NCBI GenBank assembly: GCA_030832235.1
Contig: JAURJO010000252.1
Location: 1 to 7,995, forward strand
Direction: 5' to 3'
Length of the DNA stretch: 7,995 nucleotides
Origin: Verrucomicrobiota bacterium
GTDB lineage: Bacteria; Verrucomicrobiota; Verrucomicrobiia; Opitutales; Opitutaceae
Part shown: in pieces, positions 1 to 6,339 of the stretch
How the letters are laid out: every line of letters starts with the position of its first letter
How positions within the stretch are numbered: the first letter of the stretch is position 1
Program-made: the position numbers and the translations under genes
Notes under the pieces: generated by a model
What the model was told of the DNA's origin: nothing
Databases searched by the model: none
The model's input: the letters and a program-made list of their open reading frames with translations, nothing else

Positions 1-102
1 ATCTACGAGATCGAACGCCGCACCGGTCGGGATTTTCTGCCGGAGTTGGATGAGCCGGCGCAACGCGCGATCGAGGCGCAGCGTGCCGGCCGCGTGTGGT
101 GA
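1..102 (+). CDS. C-terminal end of an upstream gene, possibly a DNA/RNA non-specific endonuclease
   Basis: Frame 1 is open from the window edge to a TGA at 100-102, giving 33 residues of a protein that starts outside the window. The tail contains IERRTGRDFLPEL followed by an acidic/Gln-rich helix and ends in a Trp. This resembles from memory the C-terminal 'IE..TGLDFFP.LPD' segment of bacterial DNA/RNA non-specific endonucleases (NUC/NucA type). The catalytic DRGH region would lie upstream and cannot be seen, so the identity is tentative. It reads in the same direction as glcD, which begins 84 bp later, so co-transcription is possible but not shown. That the frame is a true coding end is supported by its codon pattern and by the gene boundary that follows; the family assignment is an inference from a short stretch. 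Confidence 0.45.
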   Translation: MYEIERRTGRDFLPELDEPAQRAIEAQRAGRVW

Positions 103-186
103 AAGGTTCTTCACCGGTCACCTTCGCTTTCCCGCAACTGCAGGCTCGTCAGGCACCGCCGCGGCTTGTGAGCTTTTTCCACCCGC

Positions 187-1644
187 ATGACCCGCCCTAA
201 GCCGAACCCCGCCCTCCGCCGCCTGGCCGCGGTCGTGCCGGCCGGGCGGATCCTCGACGGTCCGGCGCAACTCGCGGCCTATGAGAGTGACGCTTTGACG
301 GCGTTCCAGACGCGGCCGCTCGCGATCGTGGTGCCGGAGACCCAGGAGGAGGTCGTCGCGGTGGTGCGTTTTTGTCACGCCGAGGGGCTGCCTTTTGTCG
401 CGCGCGGCAGCGGCACGAGCCTTTCGGGCGGCTCGCTGCCCGTGGCCGGCGGGATCGTGATCGCCCTCAACCGCCTGAACCGCATCCGGCGGATCGACCT
501 CGACCAGCGGATCGCGGTGGTCGAGCCGGGGGTGATCAACTCGGCCGTCACGGCGGCGGTGCAGGCCCACGGGCTGCACTACGCGCCTGATCCCTCCAGC
601 CAGCCGATCTGCACGATCGGCGGCAACGTGGCCTTCAACGCGGGCGGGGCGCATTGCCTGAAGTACGGCATGACCTCCAACCATGTGTTGGGACTGAAGG
701 CCGTGCTCGCGACGGGTGAGGTCGTGGAGTTCGGCGGCGCGAGCCGCGAGCAGGCGGGGCCAGACTGGACCGGACTGTTCGTGGGGAACGAGGGCCTGTT
801 CGGCGTGGCTTTGGAGATCACGCTGCAGTTGCTGCCCCGCGCGGAGTGTTTCCACACCGTGCTCGCCGGCTACGCCACGCTCGAGCAGGCGGGCGACGCG
901 GTCGCGGCGATCGTCGCGAGCGGGCTTTTGCCCGGTGCGATCGAGATCATGGAGAAACTCGCGTTGGAGGCGGCGACGGCGGCGGTGCACGCGGAGTATC
1001 CACCGGGGTGCGAGGCCGTGCTCATCGTCGAGTTGGAGGGGCCGCGGGAGGTTGTGGCGGCCGACCGCGCCCGACTCGACGCCCTGCTGGCGGCGAGCGG
1101 CCCGGTCGAGGTGCGCCCGGCCCGCGACGCCGCCGAGCGGATGGCCATCTGGAAGGGCCGCAAGAGCGCGTTCAGCGCCGTGGGCCGGCTTTCGCCCGAT
1201 TTCATCGTGCAGGACGGCGTGGTCCCGCGCCGCCGTCTGGGCGAGGCGCTCCGCCTCATCAACGGCTGGTCGCGCGAGATGGGCGTGCGATGCGCCAACG
1301 TGTTCCATGCGGGCGACGGCAACCTGCATCCGCTGATCCTTTACGATGGCCGCGAGCCAGGCGCCCTGCAGCGGGCCGAGGAACTCGCCGGTCGCATCCT
1401 CCGCATGTGCGTCGAGATGGGCGGCTCCATCACCGGCGAGCACGGGGTGGGCGTGGAGAAACGCGATTACCTGCCCGACATGTTCGCGGCGGAGGAGATC
1501 GCGTGCCTGAAGCGCATCCGCGCCGCGTTCGATCCCAAGGGCATCGCCAATCCCGGAAAGATGTTTCCCGAAAAGGGAGCGCCCGCCTTGGCCCACGCCG
1601 GGCTGCATCCGCTGGAAAAGGCCGGCGTCATCTCGCGCGAATGA
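187..1644 (+). CDS. glcD: Glycolate/D-lactate oxidase, FAD-binding subunit GlcD
   Basis: This 485-residue protein is the main flavin subunit of the glycolate oxidase complex. It oxidises a 2-hydroxyacid (glycolate to glyoxylate, or D-lactate to pyruvate) and passes electrons through the partner subunits to quinone at the inner membrane. An N-terminal PCMH-type FAD-binding domain covers roughly residues 40-220, with the pyrophosphate-binding loop ARGSGTSLSGG at 72-82 and CTIGGNVAFNAGG in its second half. The C-terminal FAD-oxidase domain shows HAGDGNLHP at 374-382 and GEHGVGVEKR at 417-426, which are family signatures around the active site. Length is close to that of E. coli GlcD. The start is well fixed: an in-frame TGA lies at 169-171 and ATG 187 is the first possible start after it, although no good Shine-Dalgarno precedes it. 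The stop overlaps the glcE start (ATGA). FAD-linked D-lactate dehydrogenases share this fold, so the substrate is not settled. Confidence 0.93.
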   Translation: MTRPKPNPALRRLAAVVPAGRILDGPAQLAAYESDALTAFQTRPLAIVVPETQEEVVAVVRFCHAEGLPFVARGSGTSLSGGSLPVAGGIVIALNRLNRIRRIDLDQRIAVVEPGVINSAVTAAVQAHGLHYAPDPSSQPICTIGGNVAFNAGGAHCLKYGMTSNHVLGLKAVLATGEVVEFGGASREQAGPDWTGLFVGNEGLFGVALEITLQLLPRAECFHTVLAGYATLEQAGDAVAAIVASGLLPGAIEIMEKLALEAATAAVHAEYPPGCEAVLIVELEGPREVVAADRARLDALLAASGPVEVRPARDAAERMAIWKGRKSAFSAVGRLSPDFIVQDGVVPRRRLGEALRLINGWSREMGVRCANVFHAGDGNLHPLILYDGREPGALQRAEELAGRILRMCVEMGGSITGEHGVGVEKRDYLPDMFAAEEIACLKRIRAAFDPKGIANPGKMFPEKGAPALAHAGLHPLEKAGVISRE

Positions 1645-2708
1645 GCACGACGCTCCAACCCGTCTCGGTGGAGGAATTGGCGGCGGCGGTCCGCTCCGCG
1701 CCGCGGGTCATAGCCACGGGCGCGGGCACCAAGCCGCGGCTGTCGGCGGTGTCTGCGGACATCGTCCGCGTTTCGACCGCGAAGCTCGCCGGCATCACGG
1801 AATACGAGCCGAGCGAATTCACGTTTACGGCGCTCGCCGGCACTCCCGTGCGGGAGATCCGGGCGGCGTTGGGTGAACGTGGGCAGTACCTGCCGTTTGA
1901 TCCGGTGCTGGCGGACGCGGGTTCGACCCTGGGCGGCACGGTGGCGGCGGGGATCAACGGTCCCGGCCGTTGGCGCTACGGTGGTCTGCGCGACTTCATT
2001 CTAGGCGTGCGGTTCGTTGACGGCTACGGACGCCTGCTGCGGCTCGGCGGCAAGGTGGTGAAGAACGCCGCCGGCTTCGACGTCCCCAAACTGCTCGTGG
2101 GCAGCGCAGGCCGGCTCGGCGCGCTCGCGGAAATCACCTTCAAGGTCTTCCCGCGTCCGTCTGCGTGGCGCACCCTGCGGTTGCCGGCGGCCGACGAAGC
2201 GGCGAAAGCACGGCTGTTGGCGGAACTGGGGCGCGGTCGCTGGGAGCTCGATGCGGTCGAGAGCGTCGTCGGAGAACCCATTGTTTTCACGCGACTCGGC
2301 GCGCCGGAGGCGGCGATCGACGCGCTGGCCAAGGAAATCACGGAGCGATTCGGCGGCGCGATCCTCGGGGAGGACGAGGCGGCGGCGTGGTGGCGCGATG
2401 CGGCGGAGTTCCGCTGGACGCATCTCGGTGGCGCGTGGGCGAAATTCCCCCTCACGCCTTCGGACGGGCCGGCGTTCGCCGCATGGGTCGCCGCCCAGCC
2501 GGGCGCACGGGCGCGGATCGGCGCCGCGGGGAATGTGGGTTATGTCTCATGGCCCGGAGCGGCGGCGCCAGCGGAGTGCCCTTGGCGCGGCGTGCTCCTG
2601 AGAGGCAACGGGCCGCTGTGGCCCGGACCGCGGCGGGACAGCGCGGTCGCTGGCGCGGTCAAGGCCGCGCTGGATCCGGCGGGACGATTTCCGGGACTGG
2701 AGGACTGA
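1641..2708 (+). CDS. glcE: Glycolate/D-lactate oxidase, FAD-binding subunit GlcE
   Basis: This 355-residue protein is the second, smaller flavin subunit of the glycolate oxidase complex. It has one PCMH-type FAD domain, with GAGTKP at 27-32, GSTLGGTVAAGINGPGRWRYG at 94-114 (nucleotide-binding loop and Arg-rich segment) and the diagnostic GGKVVKNAAGFDVPKL at 136-151. It ends with DPAGRFPG, the common C-terminal signature of this oxidase group. Length agrees with E. coli GlcE (about 350 residues). The frame stays open upstream of 1641, but the ATG at 1641-1643 overlaps the glcD stop by four bases and begins the region of homology, so I place the start there. No Shine-Dalgarno is visible, which fits translation coupled to glcD. 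GlcE is required for activity of the E. coli complex; that the same holds here is inferred from the intact operon. Confidence 0.92.
   Translation: MSTTLQPVSVEELAAAVRSAPRVIATGAGTKPRLSAVSADIVRVSTAKLAGITEYEPSEFTFTALAGTPVREIRAALGERGQYLPFDPVLADAGSTLGGTVAAGINGPGRWRYGGLRDFILGVRFVDGYGRLLRLGGKVVKNAAGFDVPKLLVGSAGRLGALAEITFKVFPRPSAWRTLRLPAADEAAKARLLAELGRGRWELDAVESVVGEPIVFTRLGAPEAAIDALAKEITERFGGAILGEDEAAAWWRDAAEFRWTHLGGAWAKFPLTPSDGPAFAAWVAAQPGARARIGAAGNVGYVSWPGAAAPAECPWRGVLLRGNGPLWPGPRRDSAVAGAVKAALDPAGRFPGLED
2699..2704 (+). promoter_or_regulatory. Shine-Dalgarno site of glcF
   Basis: GGAGGA lies at the very end of the glcE coding sequence, with a 6-base spacer before ATG 2711. It is the only strong ribosome binding site I see in this operon and it fixes the start of glcF within a frame that is open far upstream. 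glcD and glcE lack a comparable site. Confidence 0.8.
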
Positions 2709-2710
2709 CC

Positions 2711-3976
2711 ATGCTGCACACGATCAAACCGGACGAGCACGGTGCGTTGGGAGAGCCGATGGCGAAGGCGGTGCAGACCTGCGTGCATTGCGGCTTCTGC
2801 CTCGCGGCATGCCCGACCTACCAGGAACTCGGTCAGGAGATGGATTCGCCCCGCGGCCGCATCGTTCTGATGAAGCAGGTGCTGGAAGGCACGTTGCCGC
2901 TCGAGGCGGCGCAGCCGCACATCGACCGTTGCCTCGGTTGCCTCGCGTGCGAGCCGGCGTGTCCGAGCGGCGTGCCCTACCGCGATCTCATCAGTCCCTT
3001 TCGGGCGCGTTTCGACGCGGCCGCGCCGCGGACGACCGCGCAACGGTTCCGTCGCTGGGTCGCGGGCATGACCATCCCGTATCCCGTGCGGTTCCGTGCC
3101 GCGCTCCAAGGCGCGGCGGTGGGTCGCGCCCTGGGGCCGCTGGTGCCGTCGGTATTGCGGCCGATGTTGGAACTCGCGCCGGCCAAGGTGCCGCCGGCGG
3201 TTTCTTTGCCGGAAGTTTCACCGGCGAAGGGCGAGCGACGTGCGCGCGTGGCCTTGCTGGCGGGGTGTGCGCAGCAGGTGCTGGAGCCTGATATCAATGT
3301 CGCGACGATCGACGTCCTCAACCGTAACGGCGTCGAGGTGGTCATCCCGCGGGCGCAAGGCTGCTGCGGCGGGCTGGCGTGGCACACGGGCGATCTCGCG
3401 GCCGCGCAGGCCGCGGCGCGGCGAAATCTCGAGGCGTTTCCCGCCGACGTGGACGCGATCCTGACCAACGCCGCCGGCTGCGGATCCGCGATGCACGAGT
3501 ATGCGCTGATCCTACGCGGCACCCCCGACGAAGCGCGCGCCAAGGCTTTCTGTAAACGCGTGGTGGACGTGAGTGTGTTTCTCGCGCGGCTCGGGCTGCG
3601 GGAGAAGCCGGGCGGTTGGTCGGAGAAGACCACGGTCGCCTACCACGATGCCTGTCATCTCGCGAATGCGCAGGGCGTGCGCAACGAGCCGCGTGAACTC
3701 CTGCGCGCGATTCCCGGCGTGGAACTGCGCGAGGTCGCCAACGCCCACCTTTGTTGCGGTAGCGCGGGGACCTACAATCTCGACCAGCCGGAAGTCGCGG
3801 CGTCGTTGGGCCGCCAGAAGGCGGAGGCCGTGGCGGCGACGGGTGCGCAGGTGGTGGCGACCGGCAACATCGGCTGCCTCACGCAGCTCAAGTCCCATCT
3901 CGAACGGCAGGGGCGTGGCGTCCGCGTGCGCCACACGCTGCAGGTGCTGCGCGACGCCTACACCGGCGCGCGGTAG
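2711..3976 (+). CDS. glcF: Glycolate/D-lactate oxidase, iron-sulfur subunit GlcF
   Basis: This 421-residue protein is the electron-transfer subunit, carrying electrons from the GlcD/GlcE flavins towards membrane quinones. Two ferredoxin-type 4Fe-4S motifs are complete: CVHCGFCLAACP at 24-35 and CLGCLACEPACP at 74-85. Two cysteine-rich CCG domains follow, the first with GCAQQ (Cys186) and QGCCGG (Cys218-Cys219), then AAGCGS, the second with HDACHL (Cys315) and LCCGSAG (Cys348-Cys349). This is the standard GlcF/heterodisulfide-reductase subunit D-like architecture, and the length is near that of E. coli GlcF (about 407). The frame is open well upstream, but ATG 2711 follows the glcE stop by 2 bp, has GGAGGA at the right distance, and begins the homologous region. 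LutA-type lactate-utilisation proteins share the CCG domains, but the order glcD-glcE-glcF and the two N-terminal clusters favour GlcF. Confidence 0.93.
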   Translation: MLHTIKPDEHGALGEPMAKAVQTCVHCGFCLAACPTYQELGQEMDSPRGRIVLMKQVLEGTLPLEAAQPHIDRCLGCLACEPACPSGVPYRDLISPFRARFDAAAPRTTAQRFRRWVAGMTIPYPVRFRAALQGAAVGRALGPLVPSVLRPMLELAPAKVPPAVSLPEVSPAKGERRARVALLAGCAQQVLEPDINVATIDVLNRNGVEVVIPRAQGCCGGLAWHTGDLAAAQAAARRNLEAFPADVDAILTNAAGCGSAMHEYALILRGTPDEARAKAFCKRVVDVSVFLARLGLREKPGGWSEKTTVAYHDACHLANAQGVRNEPRELLRAIPGVELREVANAHLCCGSAGTYNLDQPEVAASLGRQKAEAVAATGAQVVATGNIGCLTQLKSHLERQGRGVRVRHTLQVLRDAYTGAR

Positions 3977-4008
3977 AAAAAACGTAGGCCGCGCGTTCGT
4001 CGTGCGGC
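3977..4008 (-). terminator. Likely intrinsic terminator at the convergent junction, serving the minus-strand genes
   Basis: Positions 3988-3995 (GCCGCGCG) and 4001-4008 (CGTGCGGC) form an 8-bp stem with one G-T wobble and a 5-base loop. On the minus strand the hairpin begins 5 bases after the dehydrogenase stop codon and is followed, after a 5-base spacer, by TTTTTT (complement of 3977-3982). The spacer is longer than ideal for a Rho-independent terminator. On the plus strand no T-run follows the hairpin, so it would not be a standard terminator for glcF, although the upstream A-run and the hairpin may still slow polymerase. Confidence 0.45.
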
Positions 4009-4013
4009 GGTGT

Positions 4014-4829
4014 TCAACGCGACGCCGGCTCGTTGTGCACCGAGAACTTCATGCGGCGGACGATCCGAGCCAGCAGCCAGGGTACAAAACGCTGCAGGTA
4101 GATGCCGGCGACCTCCCAGCCTCCCACGTGCACCTCCCGCGCGCCGCGGGCCACGCCACGGATGAGCGCGCGGGCGCACACCTCGGGAGCGATTCCGGAA
4201 ACATGGGTTCCGTCGGTGCGGCCGTGCTGTTCGCCACGCGGTCCAAGGGCGTGGGTGGAGATCGCGGTGCGCACGTAGCCGGGGCAGACGAGCGTGACTT
4301 TGATGCCCTCCCGCCAGACCTCCGCGCGGAGGGAGTCGAAGTAACCGTGCAAGGCGTGCTTCGCGGCGGCGTAGGACGAGCGGCCCGGCGTGCCGATGTA
4401 GCCCATGACGCTGCTCACCACGACGATGTGGCCGGACTGCCGCGCGAGCATCGACGGCAACACCGCCTTGGAGAGAGAGACCGGCCCGAAGTAATCCACC
4501 TCCATGATGAGCCGCTCCACGGCTTCGTCGGCGTCCATCGCCCGAGCCCGCTGGCTCACGCCCCCGTTGTTCACGAGGACGTCGATACGTCCGGTCCGGT
4601 CCAGCACGCTGGCGACCAGCGCGGGAAACTCCGCCGTTCGAGTGAGATCCAGCGGCAAGGTGAGGTGTCGCTCCGGGTTGCGGCAGGAACGCCTGACGCG
4701 TTCCAGTTCGTCCGGCCGACGGCTCGAAAGGACCAGTCTGGCTCCCTCGGAAGCGAAGCCACGGGCGCAGGCCTCGCCGATGCCCGACGTAGCTCCGGTG
4801 ATCCAGACCACCTGATCGGCAAACTTCAT
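4014..4829 (-). CDS. Classical short-chain dehydrogenase/reductase (DHRS7-like), NADP(H)-type
   Basis: This 271-residue Rossmann-fold oxidoreductase has no signal peptide, so it is probably cytoplasmic. Classical SDR motifs are TGATSGIG at 11-18 (cofactor loop), NNGG at 87-90 (variant of NNAG), the catalytic Ser140, Tyr153 and Lys157 in YAAAK, and PGYVRT at 183-188. Arg37-Arg38 after the second strand suggest NADP(H). NNGGVSQR, YFGPVSLSK and SLRAEV recall the DHRS7/DHRS7B-like group. The catalytic-tetrad Asn, expected in MEVNYFG, is Asp112 here (codon GAT). Residues about 238-261 form a hydrophobic then basic segment (IYLQRFVPWLLARIVRRMK) that may touch the membrane. Start ATG 4827-4829 begins right at the fold; AAAGGA at 4843-4848 is a distant (13-base spacer) possible ribosome site. 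It lies 46 bp after the sulfatase on the same strand, so it is likely co-transcribed. The substrate is unknown. Confidence 0.88.
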   Translation of the reverse strand: MKFADQVVWITGATSGIGEACARGFASEGARLVLSSRRPDELERVRRSCRNPERHLTLPLDLTRTAEFPALVASVLDRTGRIDVLVNNGGVSQRARAMDADEAVERLIMEVDYFGPVSLSKAVLPSMLARQSGHIVVVSSVMGYIGTPGRSSYAAAKHALHGYFDSLRAEVWREGIKVTLVCPGYVRTAISTHALGPRGEQHGRTDGTHVSGIAPEVCARALIRGVARGAREVHVGGWEVAGIYLQRFVPWLLARIVRRMKFSVHNEPASR

Positions 4830-4875
4830 GCTGCTAAATTATTCCTTTGTCTCGGTGGTCCGGCCGCGCGGCGGA

Positions 4876-6318
4876 TCAGTCGACACTCTTCTTTCCGGCC
4901 TTGGTGGCGGCCGTGCGGTACTCGGGCCGCTTTTGCAGCTGCTCCAGGTACGGCTTGTACTCCGGTGAGGTGGGCCACGGCCGGGTGGTCTGGTCTCCCG
5001 GCACGAGGCGCCCCTCGGGATAGTCGCGGCCGGCGACGCTGGCCTGCACCGACTCGTTCCACAGGAGCAACTCCTTGCTCAACCGCGCGGTAAGTTCCGG
5101 CTGGGAGGCGGAGATGTCCTTCTCCTCCCGCGGATCCGTCTGCAGGTCGTACACCTCGAACTTCGGCTGGTTGATGTTGAGCGCGACGATCTTGTAGCGA
5201 TTGCCGATCAGTGCGGCGCGGCGCGTGTGGCGGAAGCCCATCGCTTTCGGCCGCTCCGGCAGTTCGGTGGTGAAGAGCGGCCGGATGCTGATGCCGTCGA
5301 GCGGCTTCAACAGGGCGGAGTCGGGAAGCTTGGTGATTTCCGCGATGGTCGGGAAGATGTCGAACGTGCCGGCGGGGTAGGAGGTCGCCCTCGGCTGGGT
5401 GATGACCGCGGGCCACTCGATGATGCCCGGCACGCGTAGGCCGCCTTCGTACACGGAGCCCTTGAAGCCGCGCAGGTGTCCCACGGTACCGGGGCGGATC
5501 TCCGGCAGGCCGCCGTTGTCGCTGCAGAACCACAACAGGGTGTTGTCCGCCAACCCGAGCTTCCTCAGGCCGGCACGCAGGGCGCCGACGCTGCGGTCCA
5601 TCGCCACGAGTTCGCCGTAGTGATTGCGGGAGTTGCGCTCCAATTGCGGGAAGTCGCGCATGTCCTCGTCCGCCGCGATCATCGGAGCGTGGGGCGAGCC
5701 GTACCAGATGACGGTGAACGTCGGGCGGCCGGAGCCGCGGGCGCGCTCGAGGTGTTTCAGCGCCTCGTCGACGATGATCTCCGAGGAGTCGCCCTTGAAC
5801 TCCTCCCACTTGCCCTTGCGGCTGAGGATCGGATCGCGGTCGAAGAAATTCGTGACGGAGAGCCACTCGTCGAAACCGAACGATCCGGGGCTGTGGGCGT
5901 CGTCGGCGAGGATCGGCGCACCGGGCCCGCTATAGCCGTTGAGGTGCCATTTGCCAAAATGGGCGGTGAGATAGCCGGCCGCGCGGAGCCCTTGGGCGAT
6001 CGTCTTTTCCTGGCGACGCAGCGCGTAGCCGTGGTTCTCGACGCCGCAGCGGTCGTTGCTGCGACCGGTCATCACGGTCGAACGGGTCGGGGAGCAGTTG
6101 GGCGCGCCGGCGTAGAAGCGATCGAGCCGCAGGCCGGCCTTGGCGAGCGCGTCGAGGTGCGGTGTCTTGAGCACGGGATGGCCGTTGTACCCGGTCTCGC
6201 CCCAGCCCATGTCGTCGGCCATCACGAGCACGATGTGCGGCCGGGCGAGATCGGGAACGGCGGCGGGCAAGAGGCCCGTCGCGACTGCGAGAAGTAAGGG
6301 AAGAAGGGAAAGTTTCAT
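4876..6318 (-). CDS. Secreted formylglycine-dependent sulfatase (arylsulfatase A/GALNS-like)
   Basis: This 480-residue enzyme hydrolyses sulfate esters, probably on a carbohydrate in the periplasm or outside the cell. Residues 1 to about 20 form a signal peptide (MKLSLLPLLLAVATGLLPAA). The mature part shows the metal ligands Asp35-Asp36, the sulfatase signature CSPTRSTVMTGR at 75-86 with Cys75 to be converted to formylglycine, GYLTAHFGKWHL at 115-126 (Lys123, His125), SPHAPM with His210, SDNGG with metal ligands Asp267-Asn268, and GFKGSVYEGGLRVP with Lys286. Every expected catalytic residue is present and the length is normal for family S1. The C-terminal part holds a TDPREEKD segment typical of these enzymes. 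The start, ATG 6316-6318, is set by the signal peptide; no Shine-Dalgarno is visible. The gene lies 21 bp after the receptor gene and 46 bp before the dehydrogenase. The activating formylglycine-generating enzyme or anSME is not in the window. Substrate specificity cannot be read from the sequence. Confidence 0.93.
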   Translation of the reverse strand: MKLSLLPLLLAVATGLLPAAVPDLARPHIVLVMADDMGWGETGYNGHPVLKTPHLDALAKAGLRLDRFYAGAPNCSPTRSTVMTGRSNDRCGVENHGYALRRQEKTIAQGLRAAGYLTAHFGKWHLNGYSGPGAPILADDAHSPGSFGFDEWLSVTNFFDRDPILSRKGKWEEFKGDSSEIIVDEALKHLERARGSGRPTFTVIWYGSPHAPMIAADEDMRDFPQLERNSRNHYGELVAMDRSVGALRAGLRKLGLADNTLLWFCSDNGGLPEIRPGTVGHLRGFKGSVYEGGLRVPGIIEWPAVITQPRATSYPAGTFDIFPTIAEITKLPDSALLKPLDGISIRPLFTTELPERPKAMGFRHTRRAALIGNRYKIVALNINQPKFEVYDLQTDPREEKDISASQPELTARLSKELLLWNESVQASVAGRDYPEGRLVPGDQTTRPWPTSPEYKPYLEQLQKRPEYRTAATKAGKKSVD

Positions 6319-6339
6319 AGCGGCGGGAACAAAGACGGA

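Noticed and set aside
101..131. Weak inverted repeats (AAGGT/ACCTT, GAAAG/CTTTC) after the upstream gene stop, considered as a terminator
   Set aside because: Stems are only 5 bp with long loops and no T-run follows.
118..1608. A 496-codon stop-free reading frame on the minus strand opposite glcD
   Set aside because: It lies entirely antisense to a gene with full family motifs, its translation is rich in Arg, Ala, His and Gln without any domain pattern, and long antisense frames are expected in GC-rich genes.
846..1640. Upstream extension of the glcE frame inside glcD (265 extra codons)
   Set aside because: The extension is Arg/Gly-rich and without homology features; the ATG overlapping the glcD stop begins the FAD domain.
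2165..2710. Upstream extension of the glcF frame inside glcE
   Set aside because: It is a low-complexity Arg/Gly shadow of glcE; the start at 2711 has a proper Shine-Dalgarno and begins the ferredoxin domain.
4859..4875. GC-rich imperfect palindrome just after the sulfatase stop, considered as a terminator
   Set aside because: The stem is broken by mismatches and no T-run follows on the minus strand, so read-through into the dehydrogenase seems more likely.
3573..5093. A 506-codon plus-strand frame crossing the end of glcF, the junction and the dehydrogenase
   Set aside because: It overlaps three well supported features, has no recognisable domain, and its composition is that of a shadow frame.
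5476..6297. A 273-codon plus-strand frame antisense to the sulfatase
   Set aside because: It is antisense to conserved sulfatase motifs and shows no signal, domain or ribosome site of its own.
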